From an uncultured Bacillus sp. (GTDB taxonomy: Bacteria > Bacillota > Bacilli > Bacillales_B > DSM-18226), in contig NZ_CAMLDX010000108.1 in assembly GCF_946478885.1 (NCBI RefSeq), positions 1-10,921 on the forward strand: a DNA stretch of 10,921 nucleotides, written 5' to 3'. Position 1 is the stretch's first letter; every line of letters begins with the position of its first letter. The translations under genes were made by a program, and so were the position numbers. This document shows, piece after piece, positions 1 through 6,299 of this stretch. The notes below the pieces were generated by a model. The model was not told the origin of the DNA. It saw only the letters and a list, made by a program, of their open reading frames with translations, and made no database searches.

Positions 1-35
1 AACTGCGAGACAATGAACAGCCGCAAGACAAGTGT

Positions 36-75
36 AAAAAGAAAGAGCCCGGCATGAGTCAGACTCTTTCTTTTG
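36..75 (-). terminator. Intrinsic terminator of ppk (possibly bidirectional)
   Basis: Arms AAAAGAAAGAG (37-47) and CTCTTTCTTTT (64-74) pair over 11 bp around a 16-nt loop. Read on the minus strand, the stem starts a few bases after the ppk stop and ends in a T-rich run. The A/T flanks are symmetric, so it could also stop plus-strand transcription entering from the left. Confidence 0.75.
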
Positions 76-78
76 CAT

Positions 79-2178
79 TTATTCATCTTCAATTTCAGGC
101 ACAAACATAGACTCTTCTGTCAAGATCAGCTGGCTGTCTATTTCAGGATCATTCTCTCCTCTTTGGACATAATAATAGACCCCTTCGCTGTTTTGTTCTC
201 TTGCTTTTACATTATCAGCTAACTGCAATTCCAAAAAGTCTTTGATTTTCTTCTTCAATTTTGCTTCAAAGATAGGAAACAGGATCTCGACCCGCTTTTC
301 CATATTCCGCGTCATCATATCTGCTGAAGAAAGGTAGATTTTTTCTTCTCCGTTATGATGGAAGAAATAAATCCGACTGTGCTCTAAAAATCTGCCGACA
401 ATACTAATCACCCTGATATTTTCGCTAACTTTTTCAATTCCCGGCTTCAAGCAGCAAATCCCGCGGACAATCAATTCAATTTTTATCCCTGCACACGATG
501 CTTCATACAGCTTCATAATCAGCGCTTTATCCGTGATAGAATTCATTTTTGCAATAATATGACCATTTTGATATTTTTTATGGTATTCAATTTCATTATC
601 TATTAATTTAAGAAATTCGCCTTTAATATCATGCGGAGCCACCACAAGATGATGATAATCCGGTTTTTTTGTGTAGCCGCTTAAATAATTAAAGAAATTC
701 GTGGCATCGATTCCAAATTTCCGTTTTGTTGTAATATACCCGAGATCCGTATAAATCTTCGCCGTCTGGTCATTATAATTTCCGGTTCCCAAATGAACAA
801 ACCTTTCGATAGCACCATTTCGTCTGCGAACAACAAGCGTAATTTTACTGTGCGTTTTCAAATGTGTCATCCCATAAATGACGTGACATCCTGATTTTTC
901 CAGTTCCTTAGCCCATTGAACATTATTTTCTTCATCAAATCTCGCCTTTAATTCAACTAAAACCGTTACTTGTTTTCCATTTTCTGCAGCTGTTTTTAGT
1001 GCATCAATCACTGGTGAATCACCACTCACCCTATATAGCGTTTGTTTGATCGCCAATACGTCTGGATCGTCAGCCGCATCTGCAACAAAGTCAAGAACGG
1101 GCTGAAACGATTCATATGGATGATGAAAAAGCAAATCCTCCTCTAAGGCGTGCTGAAATATATTTTCGTCATTATTCATGCCAAAGACAGGTATAGGCAC
1201 AAACTGTTCATAGGCTAAATCATCCCTGTGCTCAGCAATTACTTTATAGAATGAGAATAGCAAAGTTTTGTCGATCGGACCTGAAATATAATAAACATCC
1301 TCTTCTTTAACTTCCAGTTCCTCAAGTAAATATCCCATTATCTGCTTGTCTAATTTCTCTGCCCTGATTTCTAGTCGAACCGCTGCTCCCCATTTTCGCT
1401 TCTTTAATTCTTTTTCAATTTGGTGAAGCAAATCACGAGCGCCTTCTTCATGAATTGTTAAATCGGCATTTCTAGTAATCCTGAATTGAGTAACGGATAT
1501 CACCTTATACCCAGGAAACAATTTATCGATAAAATAAGAAATGATATCCTCTAATAAGACAAAGCAAGATTTATCATCTATATAAGGGATTTCAATAAAA
1601 CGTTTTAAAACAGATGGAACCTGAACGATTGCCAGCTGTGGATTATGGTCATATTCCAGTTCATTAACCAAGGTTACTGCCAAATTAGTCGTTTTATTAA
1701 ACAGCAGCGGAAATGGTCGATAAGCATCGATCGCCATCGGTGTTAATACCGGAAAAATCTGTTCATCAAAAAAATGTTCCAGATCATTTTTCTGTTGTTC
1801 TGTTAATTCGGTAACTTTTAATATATGAATATCTTCCTGCTTTAGTGCCGGAAGAATTTCCTTTTGAAAAATTTCATCCTGCAAATAAACGAGCTCATGC
1901 GCTTTCTCAGAGATTTTGGTTAATTGCTGTTTCGGTGTCATCCCTGCTTTATTTTCTGGTTTCATATAACCGACCTTTACCTGATCCTTCAAACCAGCTA
2001 CACGCACCATAAAAAACTCGTCCAGATTTGAGCTGAAGATAGCCAAAAATTTAATTCTTTCTAATAAAGGATTTCGTTTATCCAATGCTTCCTGTAATAC
2101 ACGTTCATTAAAAGCGAGCCAGCTTAATTCCCGATTGTTATAGTATGCTGGATAATTAAATTTATTTTCTAAACTCAC
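79..2178 (-). CDS. ppk: Polyphosphate kinase 1
   Basis: Reversibly transfers the gamma-phosphate of ATP to a growing inorganic polyphosphate chain; a membrane-associated or cytosolic oligomer in known members. At 699 aa it is full length for PPK1. The N-terminal domain (about 10-115) opens with NRELSWLAFNERVL. The middle domain ends near 310, and two phospholipase-D-like catalytic domains fill about 330-505 and 510-680. KTHSK places His443 at the site of the autophosphorylated E. coli His435. VHLGTGNYND places His462 at E. coli His454, with the same 19-residue spacing. LEHSRIYFFH carries His600 (E. coli His592). The start is GTG at 2178, with GAAGGTG (2195-2189) 10 nt upstream. It lies 161 nt downstream of ppx on the same strand, and a PhoP-box-like motif and -10 in the gap suggest extra phosphate-dependent transcription. 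Confidence 0.97.
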   Translation of the reverse strand: MSLENKFNYPAYYNNRELSWLAFNERVLQEALDKRNPLLERIKFLAIFSSNLDEFFMVRVAGLKDQVKVGYMKPENKAGMTPKQQLTKISEKAHELVYLQDEIFQKEILPALKQEDIHILKVTELTEQQKNDLEHFFDEQIFPVLTPMAIDAYRPFPLLFNKTTNLAVTLVNELEYDHNPQLAIVQVPSVLKRFIEIPYIDDKSCFVLLEDIISYFIDKLFPGYKVISVTQFRITRNADLTIHEEGARDLLHQIEKELKKRKWGAAVRLEIRAEKLDKQIMGYLLEELEVKEEDVYYISGPIDKTLLFSFYKVIAEHRDDLAYEQFVPIPVFGMNNDENIFQHALEEDLLFHHPYESFQPVLDFVADAADDPDVLAIKQTLYRVSGDSPVIDALKTAAENGKQVTVLVELKARFDEENNVQWAKELEKSGCHVIYGMTHLKTHSKITLVVRRRNGAIERFVHLGTGNYNDQTAKIYTDLGYITTKRKFGIDATNFFNYLSGYTKKPDYHHLVVAPHDIKGEFLKLIDNEIEYHKKYQNGHIIAKMNSITDKALIMKLYEASCAGIKIELIVRGICCLKPGIEKVSENIRVISIVGRFLEHSRIYFFHHNGEEKIYLSSADMMTRNMEKRVEILFPIFEAKLKKKIKDFLELQLADNVKAREQNSEGVYYYVQRGENDPEIDSQLILTEESMFVPEIEDE

Positions 2179-2217
2179 ACATAACCCACACCTTCGTTTG
2201 CAATATTCGACAAATTT

Positions 2218-2260
2218 ATCATATCAAAAAAACAAACATCAATTGTTAAGAAATTGTAAA
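2218..2260 (-). promoter_or_regulatory. Candidate PhoP-box promoter for ppk
   Basis: On the minus strand TTTACA (2260-2255) and TTAACA (2249-2244) are separated by 5 nt. This matches the 11-bp periodicity of Bacillus PhoP-binding repeats (consensus TT[A/C/T]ACA). A -10-like TATGAT lies at 2223-2218, so the second repeat falls near -35 relative to an inferred start around 2211, about 33 nt before the ppk GTG. No good SigA -35 sits at 16-18 nt spacing, as expected of an activator-dependent promoter. Only two clear repeats are visible, whereas strong Pho promoters often have four. The region is AT-rich, so chance is possible. Confidence 0.45.
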
Positions 2261-2339
2261 TAATTTAAGTTTTCTCATTTAAATGTTTTATACTTGTAAG
2301 ATGGCTTTTTGGCAAAAGCTTCTTAAGGATATCGAAAAA

Positions 2340-3908
2340 TCAATTGAAGGGAACAAGACACTCTCCATCCTTAATATCCAATCTGACCAATTTAATGGAA
2401 ATTGTCTTATTGATAACTTTTTCTAATTGGCGAATGTGTTTTTCTGACTCATATTGTTCAACAAATGCTTCACCATTACAGTAGATGACAAGGAGGAGCG
2501 AATCCTCGCTTGTTTTTTCAAGTTCTACTTTTTTAACAATCGCCCTTTTGGAAGCATCGAGAGCAGATGCAATCTTTGCAATAGCCCCTCCCGTCCGGAT
2601 ATCCTCCATTTCTTCCTTTGAAAACCAAGTTTCGAAGGAAGAATAATATTGCTTTAACAGTGTCCTATTTTTAAAGGAAGCAATTAAAGCTAATTTCACT
2701 CTCTCCTCATGCGTTAATCCATTTATAGATTGGTTGGCAAGCAAGTAAAAGGTATGCTGGCTGCTGGCATCTTCACCTATGTATTTGCCTAAATAATAAA
2801 TTTGCGCGCCGAGGACAATAAATTTTTCTAATGATTTAATATCATGAAACTCATATAAGGAACTGATTTCTGCACTAAGCTGAGCAGCAAGGCTACCGGC
2901 ATGCATAGCATGAGATCTATCTACATGATAATCCTCCATGAGCTCAGAAATACTGTTTGAGATAATCTGATCGGTATTATAATCCTTCCTTCCTTTATCA
3001 TTATTTCTCATCGAGATGCCGTCTCTTAACCCTTTTCTGCTGAACATAAACTGGGAAGCACCGCAGAACCTACACAACTGAACAAATACTTCCGCTGCCG
3101 GAACAATAATATCTGCACGATCCTTTGAAAGTCCCTCTACTTTTTCCAACTGCGATATTGTTTGGCTTTGTAAAAATTGCTGCACCAGCTCTAAATCAGA
3201 AAGCGTCATCACATATTGATGGATGCCAGCGATGGGATATTTTTTGAGATTTTGATCTATTTGGGCAATATTTCGTGCACTACCGCCGATTGCAATGACG
3301 GGAACCTGAACATTTTTCAACCAGGGAAGCTTATTAAAAGACTGAAGAGAAAAGGCAATCAACTGTTTTTTTTCTTCTTCTGTCATCTGCTCCCCAGCCA
3401 TAAATTGTTCCTTCAAGGACACAGCTCCAAATGGAAAACTATGGAAATACTTTATTTCACGATTTGCGTAATAGGTCACCTCCGTACTTCCTCCGCCAAT
3501 ATCAATGGTGACGCCTGTATCGATAGAAGTGGAACGGGAAACAGCATAAAATCCATGAAAGGCTTCCTCTTCTTCTGAGAAGATTTTCATTTTTAACCCT
3601 GTCTTTTCCTCCACAAGGGCTTTTATTTCCTGCTGATTTTTGGACTGTCTGATGGTAGCTGTCGCTATACAATATATTTTTGAAACTTGATGAAATTGGA
3701 TAATTTCTTTAAATTCTTGTAGTATTTTGATAAGAAGAGCAATACCTTCTGAACTCAGCATTCCGTTCTTATTTAAATAATACCTAAGTCGGGCTGTTGT
3801 TTTAATATTCTCTGCTTCCTTTAAACTGGCGTTATTCTTTTTCTCATATATAACTAAACGGATGGTATTCGAACCGATATCAATGACTGCCCATGTTTCT
3901 TTCTTCAT
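2340..3908 (-). CDS. ppx: Exopolyphosphatase, Ppx/GppA family
   Basis: Hydrolyses terminal phosphate from polyphosphate, and in some relatives pppGpp. It has 522 aa from ATG 3908; a TTG one codon upstream is less likely because AAGGAG sits 7 nt from the ATG. The N-terminal actin-like ATPase fold shows WAVIDIGSNTIRL (about 6-18), TATATIRQSKN, a Glu-rich SEEEEA (about 111-116) at the catalytic-Glu position, TIDIGGGSTE (about 134-143) and AIGGSARN (about 206-213). The C-terminal part (about 310-520) resembles the HD-like domain of long Ppx/GppA proteins, but the segment where HD is expected reads AQIYYLG, so the metal-binding pair is gone. It is probably cotranscribed with ppk downstream, giving paired synthesis and breakdown of polyphosphate. 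Assignment to polyP rather than pppGpp rests on the ppk linkage. Confidence 0.92.
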   Translation of the reverse strand: MKKETWAVIDIGSNTIRLVIYEKKNNASLKEAENIKTTARLRYYLNKNGMLSSEGIALLIKILQEFKEIIQFHQVSKIYCIATATIRQSKNQQEIKALVEEKTGLKMKIFSEEEEAFHGFYAVSRSTSIDTGVTIDIGGGSTEVTYYANREIKYFHSFPFGAVSLKEQFMAGEQMTEEEKKQLIAFSLQSFNKLPWLKNVQVPVIAIGGSARNIAQIDQNLKKYPIAGIHQYVMTLSDLELVQQFLQSQTISQLEKVEGLSKDRADIIVPAAEVFVQLCRFCGASQFMFSRKGLRDGISMRNNDKGRKDYNTDQIISNSISELMEDYHVDRSHAMHAGSLAAQLSAEISSLYEFHDIKSLEKFIVLGAQIYYLGKYIGEDASSQHTFYLLANQSINGLTHEERVKLALIASFKNRTLLKQYYSSFETWFSKEEMEDIRTGGAIAKIASALDASKRAIVKKVELEKTSEDSLLLVIYCNGEAFVEQYESEKHIRQLEKVINKTISIKLVRLDIKDGECLVPFN

Positions 3909-3992
3909 CAATCTTCTCCTTTAGTAGAAATATGTCAATAAATAGATCCTATCAAAATTTTGCCCTTTGTTGATATTTTTCAAAATCTTATG

Positions 3993-4021
3993 ATTATAGC
4001 ATACCCATTCTTCTTACAAAA
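3993..4021 (-). promoter_or_regulatory. Probable SigA promoter of ppx
   Basis: A perfect TATAAT (minus, 3998-3993) is preceded by TG at 4001-4000, giving an extended -10 (TGCTATAAT). The -35 is weak: TTTTGT at 17 nt spacing or TTGTAA at 15 nt. Extended -10 promoters tolerate a weak -35. It lies about 85 nt upstream of the ppx start. Confidence 0.55.
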
Positions 4022-4062
4022 GTGAAGAAACAAAAGGACTTTTATTAAGAATCATTTTCTTT

Positions 4063-4084
4063 TATAATCAAAAAGAGTTATAAT
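4063..4084 (+). promoter_or_regulatory. Possible ykyB promoter region (two TATAAT hexamers)
   Basis: Two exact TATAAT hexamers, at 4063-4068 and 4079-4084, face ykyB about 85-105 nt before its start. Neither has a convincing -35 at 16-18 nt, and the region is very AT-rich, so this is only a candidate. The whole 260-nt gap between divergent ppx and ykyB shows no other gene. Confidence 0.3.
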
Positions 4085-4168
4085 AAATTAGGGTAATTTA
4101 ACTAGATAAATGATCCTTGGGTCCTAATCGGATTTTCCCTTTAAACATGATTGAAAGGAGTCTTAACA

Positions 4169-4642
4169 TTGACTGGAAATCAAAATCAATCTTCCCATCC
4201 CCATATCAAGGCAACTATTGAAAACCTCTCACAAGCAATCTTCACTGTTAACCGACATGCGAAAACCGCACCAAACCCTAAATATTTATATAAATTAAAA
4301 TGTTCTGCCCTTCAAAAGCTGATTAAAGAAGGAAAAGCCAAGAAAATCGGGCTTCATTTCTCCAATAATCCAAAATATAGTCAGCAACAATCCGATGTCC
4401 TAATTGCCTGCGGGAAATATACCTTTCATCTTCCCCCATCAAAAAATGATTTTGCAGAGCTCCCCCACCTTGGGAAATTAGACAGTCATGTTAGAAATCC
4501 GAAAACAAACCTTTCATTAACACAGGCAAAAAAAATTCTTTCTACATACACCGGAATTATGGAGAATGAAAAGTCGGATCCGACAGCAAAGAAAAAATAT
4601 ACTAAGCCTGTTTTTAAAAAGCTGGGAGAGAGTTACTTTTAA
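4169..4642 (+). CDS. ykyB: YkyB-like protein of unknown function
   Basis: A 157-residue cytosolic protein with no signal peptide or membrane segment, recognised as the Bacillus YkyB family by sequence feel and by its place next to cheV and patA. The function is not established. The conserved-looking core runs from NLSQAIFTVNRHAKTA through YKLKCSALQKLIKEGKAKK and GLHFSNNPKYSQQQSDVL to LPHLGKLDSHVRNPK. The protein is rich in Lys and ends in a basic tail, which might suit nucleic-acid contact, but that is inference. The start chosen is TTG 4169, because AAAGGAG (4154-4160) lies 8 nt upstream. A longer reading from TTG 4151 would place the start inside that ribosome binding site. It is single, divergent from ppx, and closed by its own terminator. 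Confidence 0.82.
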   Translation: MTGNQNQSSHPHIKATIENLSQAIFTVNRHAKTAPNPKYLYKLKCSALQKLIKEGKAKKIGLHFSNNPKYSQQQSDVLIACGKYTFHLPPSKNDFAELPHLGKLDSHVRNPKTNLSLTQAKKILSTYTGIMENEKSDPTAKKKYTKPVFKKLGESYF

Positions 4643-4660
4643 GATAAGACTACCAAACAC

Positions 4661-4687
4661 CCTGCACCATTTATGCAGGCTTTTTTC
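4661..4687 (+). terminator. Intrinsic terminator of ykyB
   Basis: CCTGCA (4661-4666) pairs with TGCAGG (4674-4679) around a 7-nt loop, followed by C and six T. It begins 18 nt after the ykyB stop. On the minus strand the following bases are only weakly T-rich, so it is a poor terminator for cheV. Confidence 0.8.
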
Positions 4688-4708
4688 ATTTAACCCGTTA
4701 ATGGAAAC

Positions 4709-4814
4709 TAATGAGGGGGCAGTCCCAAAACAAAGGTATCAGGTATCACATTATTTTGTATAAATCTATAATGGATATGAATGCCTGACATCTTATGGAA
4801 CATCCCCCTCATTA
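4709..4814. repeat. 106-bp inverted-repeat element, MITE-like or long hairpin
   Basis: TAATGAGGGGG (4709-4719) and CCCCCTCATTA (4804-4814) are perfect 11-bp inverted repeats enclosing 84 nt without a supportable gene. Five G in a row is unusual in this AT-rich spacer. The inside includes a tandem GGTATCA pair (4735-4748). If TA is a duplicated target, the element has the form of a small non-autonomous transposon end pair. Otherwise it is a large hairpin in the 3' region of cheV. The AGTCCCAAAACAAAGG stretch resembles dispersed intergenic repeats I associate with Bacillus genomes, but I could not check copy number. Confidence 0.5.
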
Positions 4815-4825
4815 AAAATATTTGA

Positions 4826-5731
4826 TTATAGAGAAATCTGATCAATGACCTGAACCAGCTCGATAATTTCTGGTTTGCTGATTTGTGCATCTGCGCCTAC
4901 CTTTTCCCCCTTGTGCCGAAGATCATCTGTAATCAACGAGGAAAAAATGACAATCGGTAGCCTGCTCAACTGACTGTGCTCCTTGATTTTTTTCGTTAAA
5001 TGATGGCCATCCATCTGAGGCATCTCAATATCTGTTATGATCAGATGAACCTGCTTCTCCAATTCCTTACCTTCCGCGAGAAGAGCTTCCAAATAGTCAT
5101 ATGCCTCCTTGCCGTTTTCAAAAAACTCCATCTGCTTAAATCCCGCCTCTGTTAACGTATCATGCAAAAGCTTGCGCAGCAGCGGGGAATCTTCAGCAAT
5201 CACCAACCGTTTATTTGAACGATCCTTCTTCTCAATGTTTTTCATCCGTAGAATGCTTATTCCAATTTCTGGATTTATGTCAACGACAATTTTTTCAAAA
5301 TCCAAGAGCAAGATCATTTCACCATGTAATTTTATGATTCCCGTTATTTGGCTTTCAGCACTTTGGTACATGTCTGATGGCTTTTCAATCTGCTCCCATG
5401 ATATACGATGAATTTGCGAAACACTATGTACGTGAAAGACGAGCTTCTGTTGATTGAATTCAGTGACAATAAATTTATCTGTTTCAGGAGTACTGGATGG
5501 CGGGAAACCAATTGCCTTGGCAATATCCACCACTGGTAGAACTTCCCCTCGAAGTTCAACAATCCCCTCTACCTGTGGGTGGGTTTGCGGCATCTGTGTT
5601 ACAGGCACCGGATTGATAATTTCCCTTACTTTAATCACATTGATCCCAAACTTATTGTTATTGATGCCGAATTCCACTATTTCTAATTCATTTGTACCCG
5701 TTTCAAGCAATATCCCTTTATTTTTATCCAT
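4826..5731 (-). CDS. cheV: Chemotaxis coupling protein CheV (CheW-like plus receiver)
   Basis: Couples chemoreceptors to the CheA kinase and takes part in adaptation through phosphorylation of its receiver domain; cytosolic, in the polar receptor array. It has 301 aa, the usual CheV length. The CheW-like domain (about 14-150) includes NVIKVREIINPVPVTQMP and GIVELRGEVLPVVDIAKAIG. A short linker leads to a receiver domain (about 175-297). Its acidic pair is Glu180-Asp181 in IAEDSPLLRK, the phospho-acceptor is Asp234 in ITDIEMPQMDG, the switch residue is Ser264 or Ser265 in VIFSSL, and Lys286 lies in ISKPE. All phosphotransfer residues are present. The start is ATG 5731 with an AGGTAGG-type site upstream. 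It is single and convergent with ykyB. No SigD-type promoter was evident upstream. No other motility gene lies in the window. Confidence 0.96.
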   Translation of the reverse strand: MDKNKGILLETGTNELEIVEFGINNNKFGINVIKVREIINPVPVTQMPQTHPQVEGIVELRGEVLPVVDIAKAIGFPPSSTPETDKFIVTEFNQQKLVFHVHSVSQIHRISWEQIEKPSDMYQSAESQITGIIKLHGEMILLLDFEKIVVDINPEIGISILRMKNIEKKDRSNKRLVIAEDSPLLRKLLHDTLTEAGFKQMEFFENGKEAYDYLEALLAEGKELEKQVHLIITDIEMPQMDGHHLTKKIKEHSQLSRLPIVIFSSLITDDLRHKGEKVGADAQISKPEIIELVQVIDQISL

Positions 5732-6031
5732 ATAGTTCTACCTACCTATTCTATCAAATATTACCCTTACTATATCATGAAAAAGAAAGAAAACAGGACT
5801 TTTTATTGATGTTTTTCGTAAAATTCATTCAATGAATGAGGAGAATGATACTTATTTTTACACAATTAGGAATTTGCTAGTTAAATCGTAAATATTTACA
5901 AATAATTCATATGATTGTTAAGATTTATTGAATTTCAATTTTTATCCCTAGACTTACTGACAAATAGAGAATACAATACATACGTATTGGTAATTCAATA
6001 CAAATATAATATTAATTGGGGTGTAAAATCG
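5732..6031. other. 300-nt AT-rich spacer with palindromes
   Basis: No gene is supportable here. It separates divergently transcribed cheV and the 67-aa gene. Three palindromic sites stand out: ATTCATT-C-AATGAAT (5823-5837), the perfect GTAAATATTTAC (5888-5899), and CAATAC-N4-GTATTG (5974-5989). The last overlaps a possible plus-strand promoter, TAGACT (5949-5954), 17 nt, TACAAT (5972-5977). All could be protein-binding sites, but the base composition makes some short palindromes likely by chance. Confidence 0.4.
5949..5989 (+). promoter_or_regulatory. Possible promoter and overlapping operator of the 67-aa gene
   Basis: TAGACT (5949-5954) and TACAAT (5972-5977) are 17 nt apart and would start transcription near 5984. 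The inverted repeat CAATAC-ATAC-GTATTG (5974-5989) covers the -10 and start point, where a repressor would act. A further CAATAC lies at 5996-6001. The -35 matches only 4 of 6 bases. A separate TATAAT at 6005-6010 lacks a good -35. Confidence 0.3.
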
Positions 6032-6235
6032 ATGAAAGGGACTGCTATTCTTTTCCGAGAGGATCAGAAAGTGACAATTATCGAAGACATTGACCACGAT
6101 ACTTACGAAGAGTTAAAAAGCACGTACGGATGTATGGACACAGGGTATCATGCAGCTAACTACATGTCAGATTTAAGCAAAGTATCTCCGGCACTTTGGC
6201 ATGATGATGAAGTGGATTGGGATTATGGCTATTAA
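6032..6235 (+). CDS. Small acidic protein of unknown function
   Basis: A 67-residue protein I do not recognise. The ATG at 6032 is preceded by GGGGTG (6018-6023) at 8 nt. The in-frame extension back to 5915 is AT-rich, has no ribosome site and is discarded. The product has no signal peptide or membrane segment. Its first part (MKGTAILFREDQKVTIIEDI) looks like paired beta strands, followed by a helical DHDTYEELKSTYG. The C-terminal third is aromatic and acidic, ending in WHDDEVDWDYGY. One Cys (residue 35) and two His in that half hint at possible metal binding, which is only a guess. It is a single-gene unit with a possible operator upstream and a strong terminator downstream, so it is very likely expressed. 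Confidence 0.75.
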   Translation: MKGTAILFREDQKVTIIEDIDHDTYEELKSTYGCMDTGYHAANYMSDLSKVSPALWHDDEVDWDYGY

Positions 6236-6260
6236 TAGATAGAATAAACATGGATCATGG

Positions 6261-6297
6261 AAGACAGGCGCATCAGCTTTAGACGCCTGTCTTTTTG
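6261..6297 (+). terminator. Intrinsic terminator of the 67-aa gene
   Basis: AAGACAGGCG (6261-6270) pairs with CGCCTGTCTT (6284-6293) over 10 bp around a 13-nt loop, followed by a T-rich run. It lies directly after the stop of the convergent KamA-family gene at 6300 and may act weakly for that gene too, although the minus-strand exit is not T-rich. Confidence 0.85.
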
Positions 6298-6299
6298 TT

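Noticed and set aside
2301..2320. GCTTTT/AAAAGC hairpin in the ppx-ppk gap as a ppx terminator
   Set aside because: It is a short, weak stem with a tight loop and no T tract on the minus strand after it, so cotranscription into ppk is more likely.
3930..3945. TTGACA on the minus strand just before ppx
   Set aside because: It is a perfect -35 hexamer but lies too close to the ppx ribosome site for a -10 and start point to fit before the ATG.
4566..4890. Overlapping small frames on both strands between ykyB and cheV
   Set aside because: They run through the ykyB end, its terminator, the inverted-repeat element and the cheV end, with no ribosome sites or recognisable protein.
5845..5880. Short ATG frame behind GAGGAG in the cheV upstream region
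   Set aside because: It would encode only 11 residues at poor ribosome-site spacing, with no sign of a leader-peptide function such as codon runs or a following attenuator.
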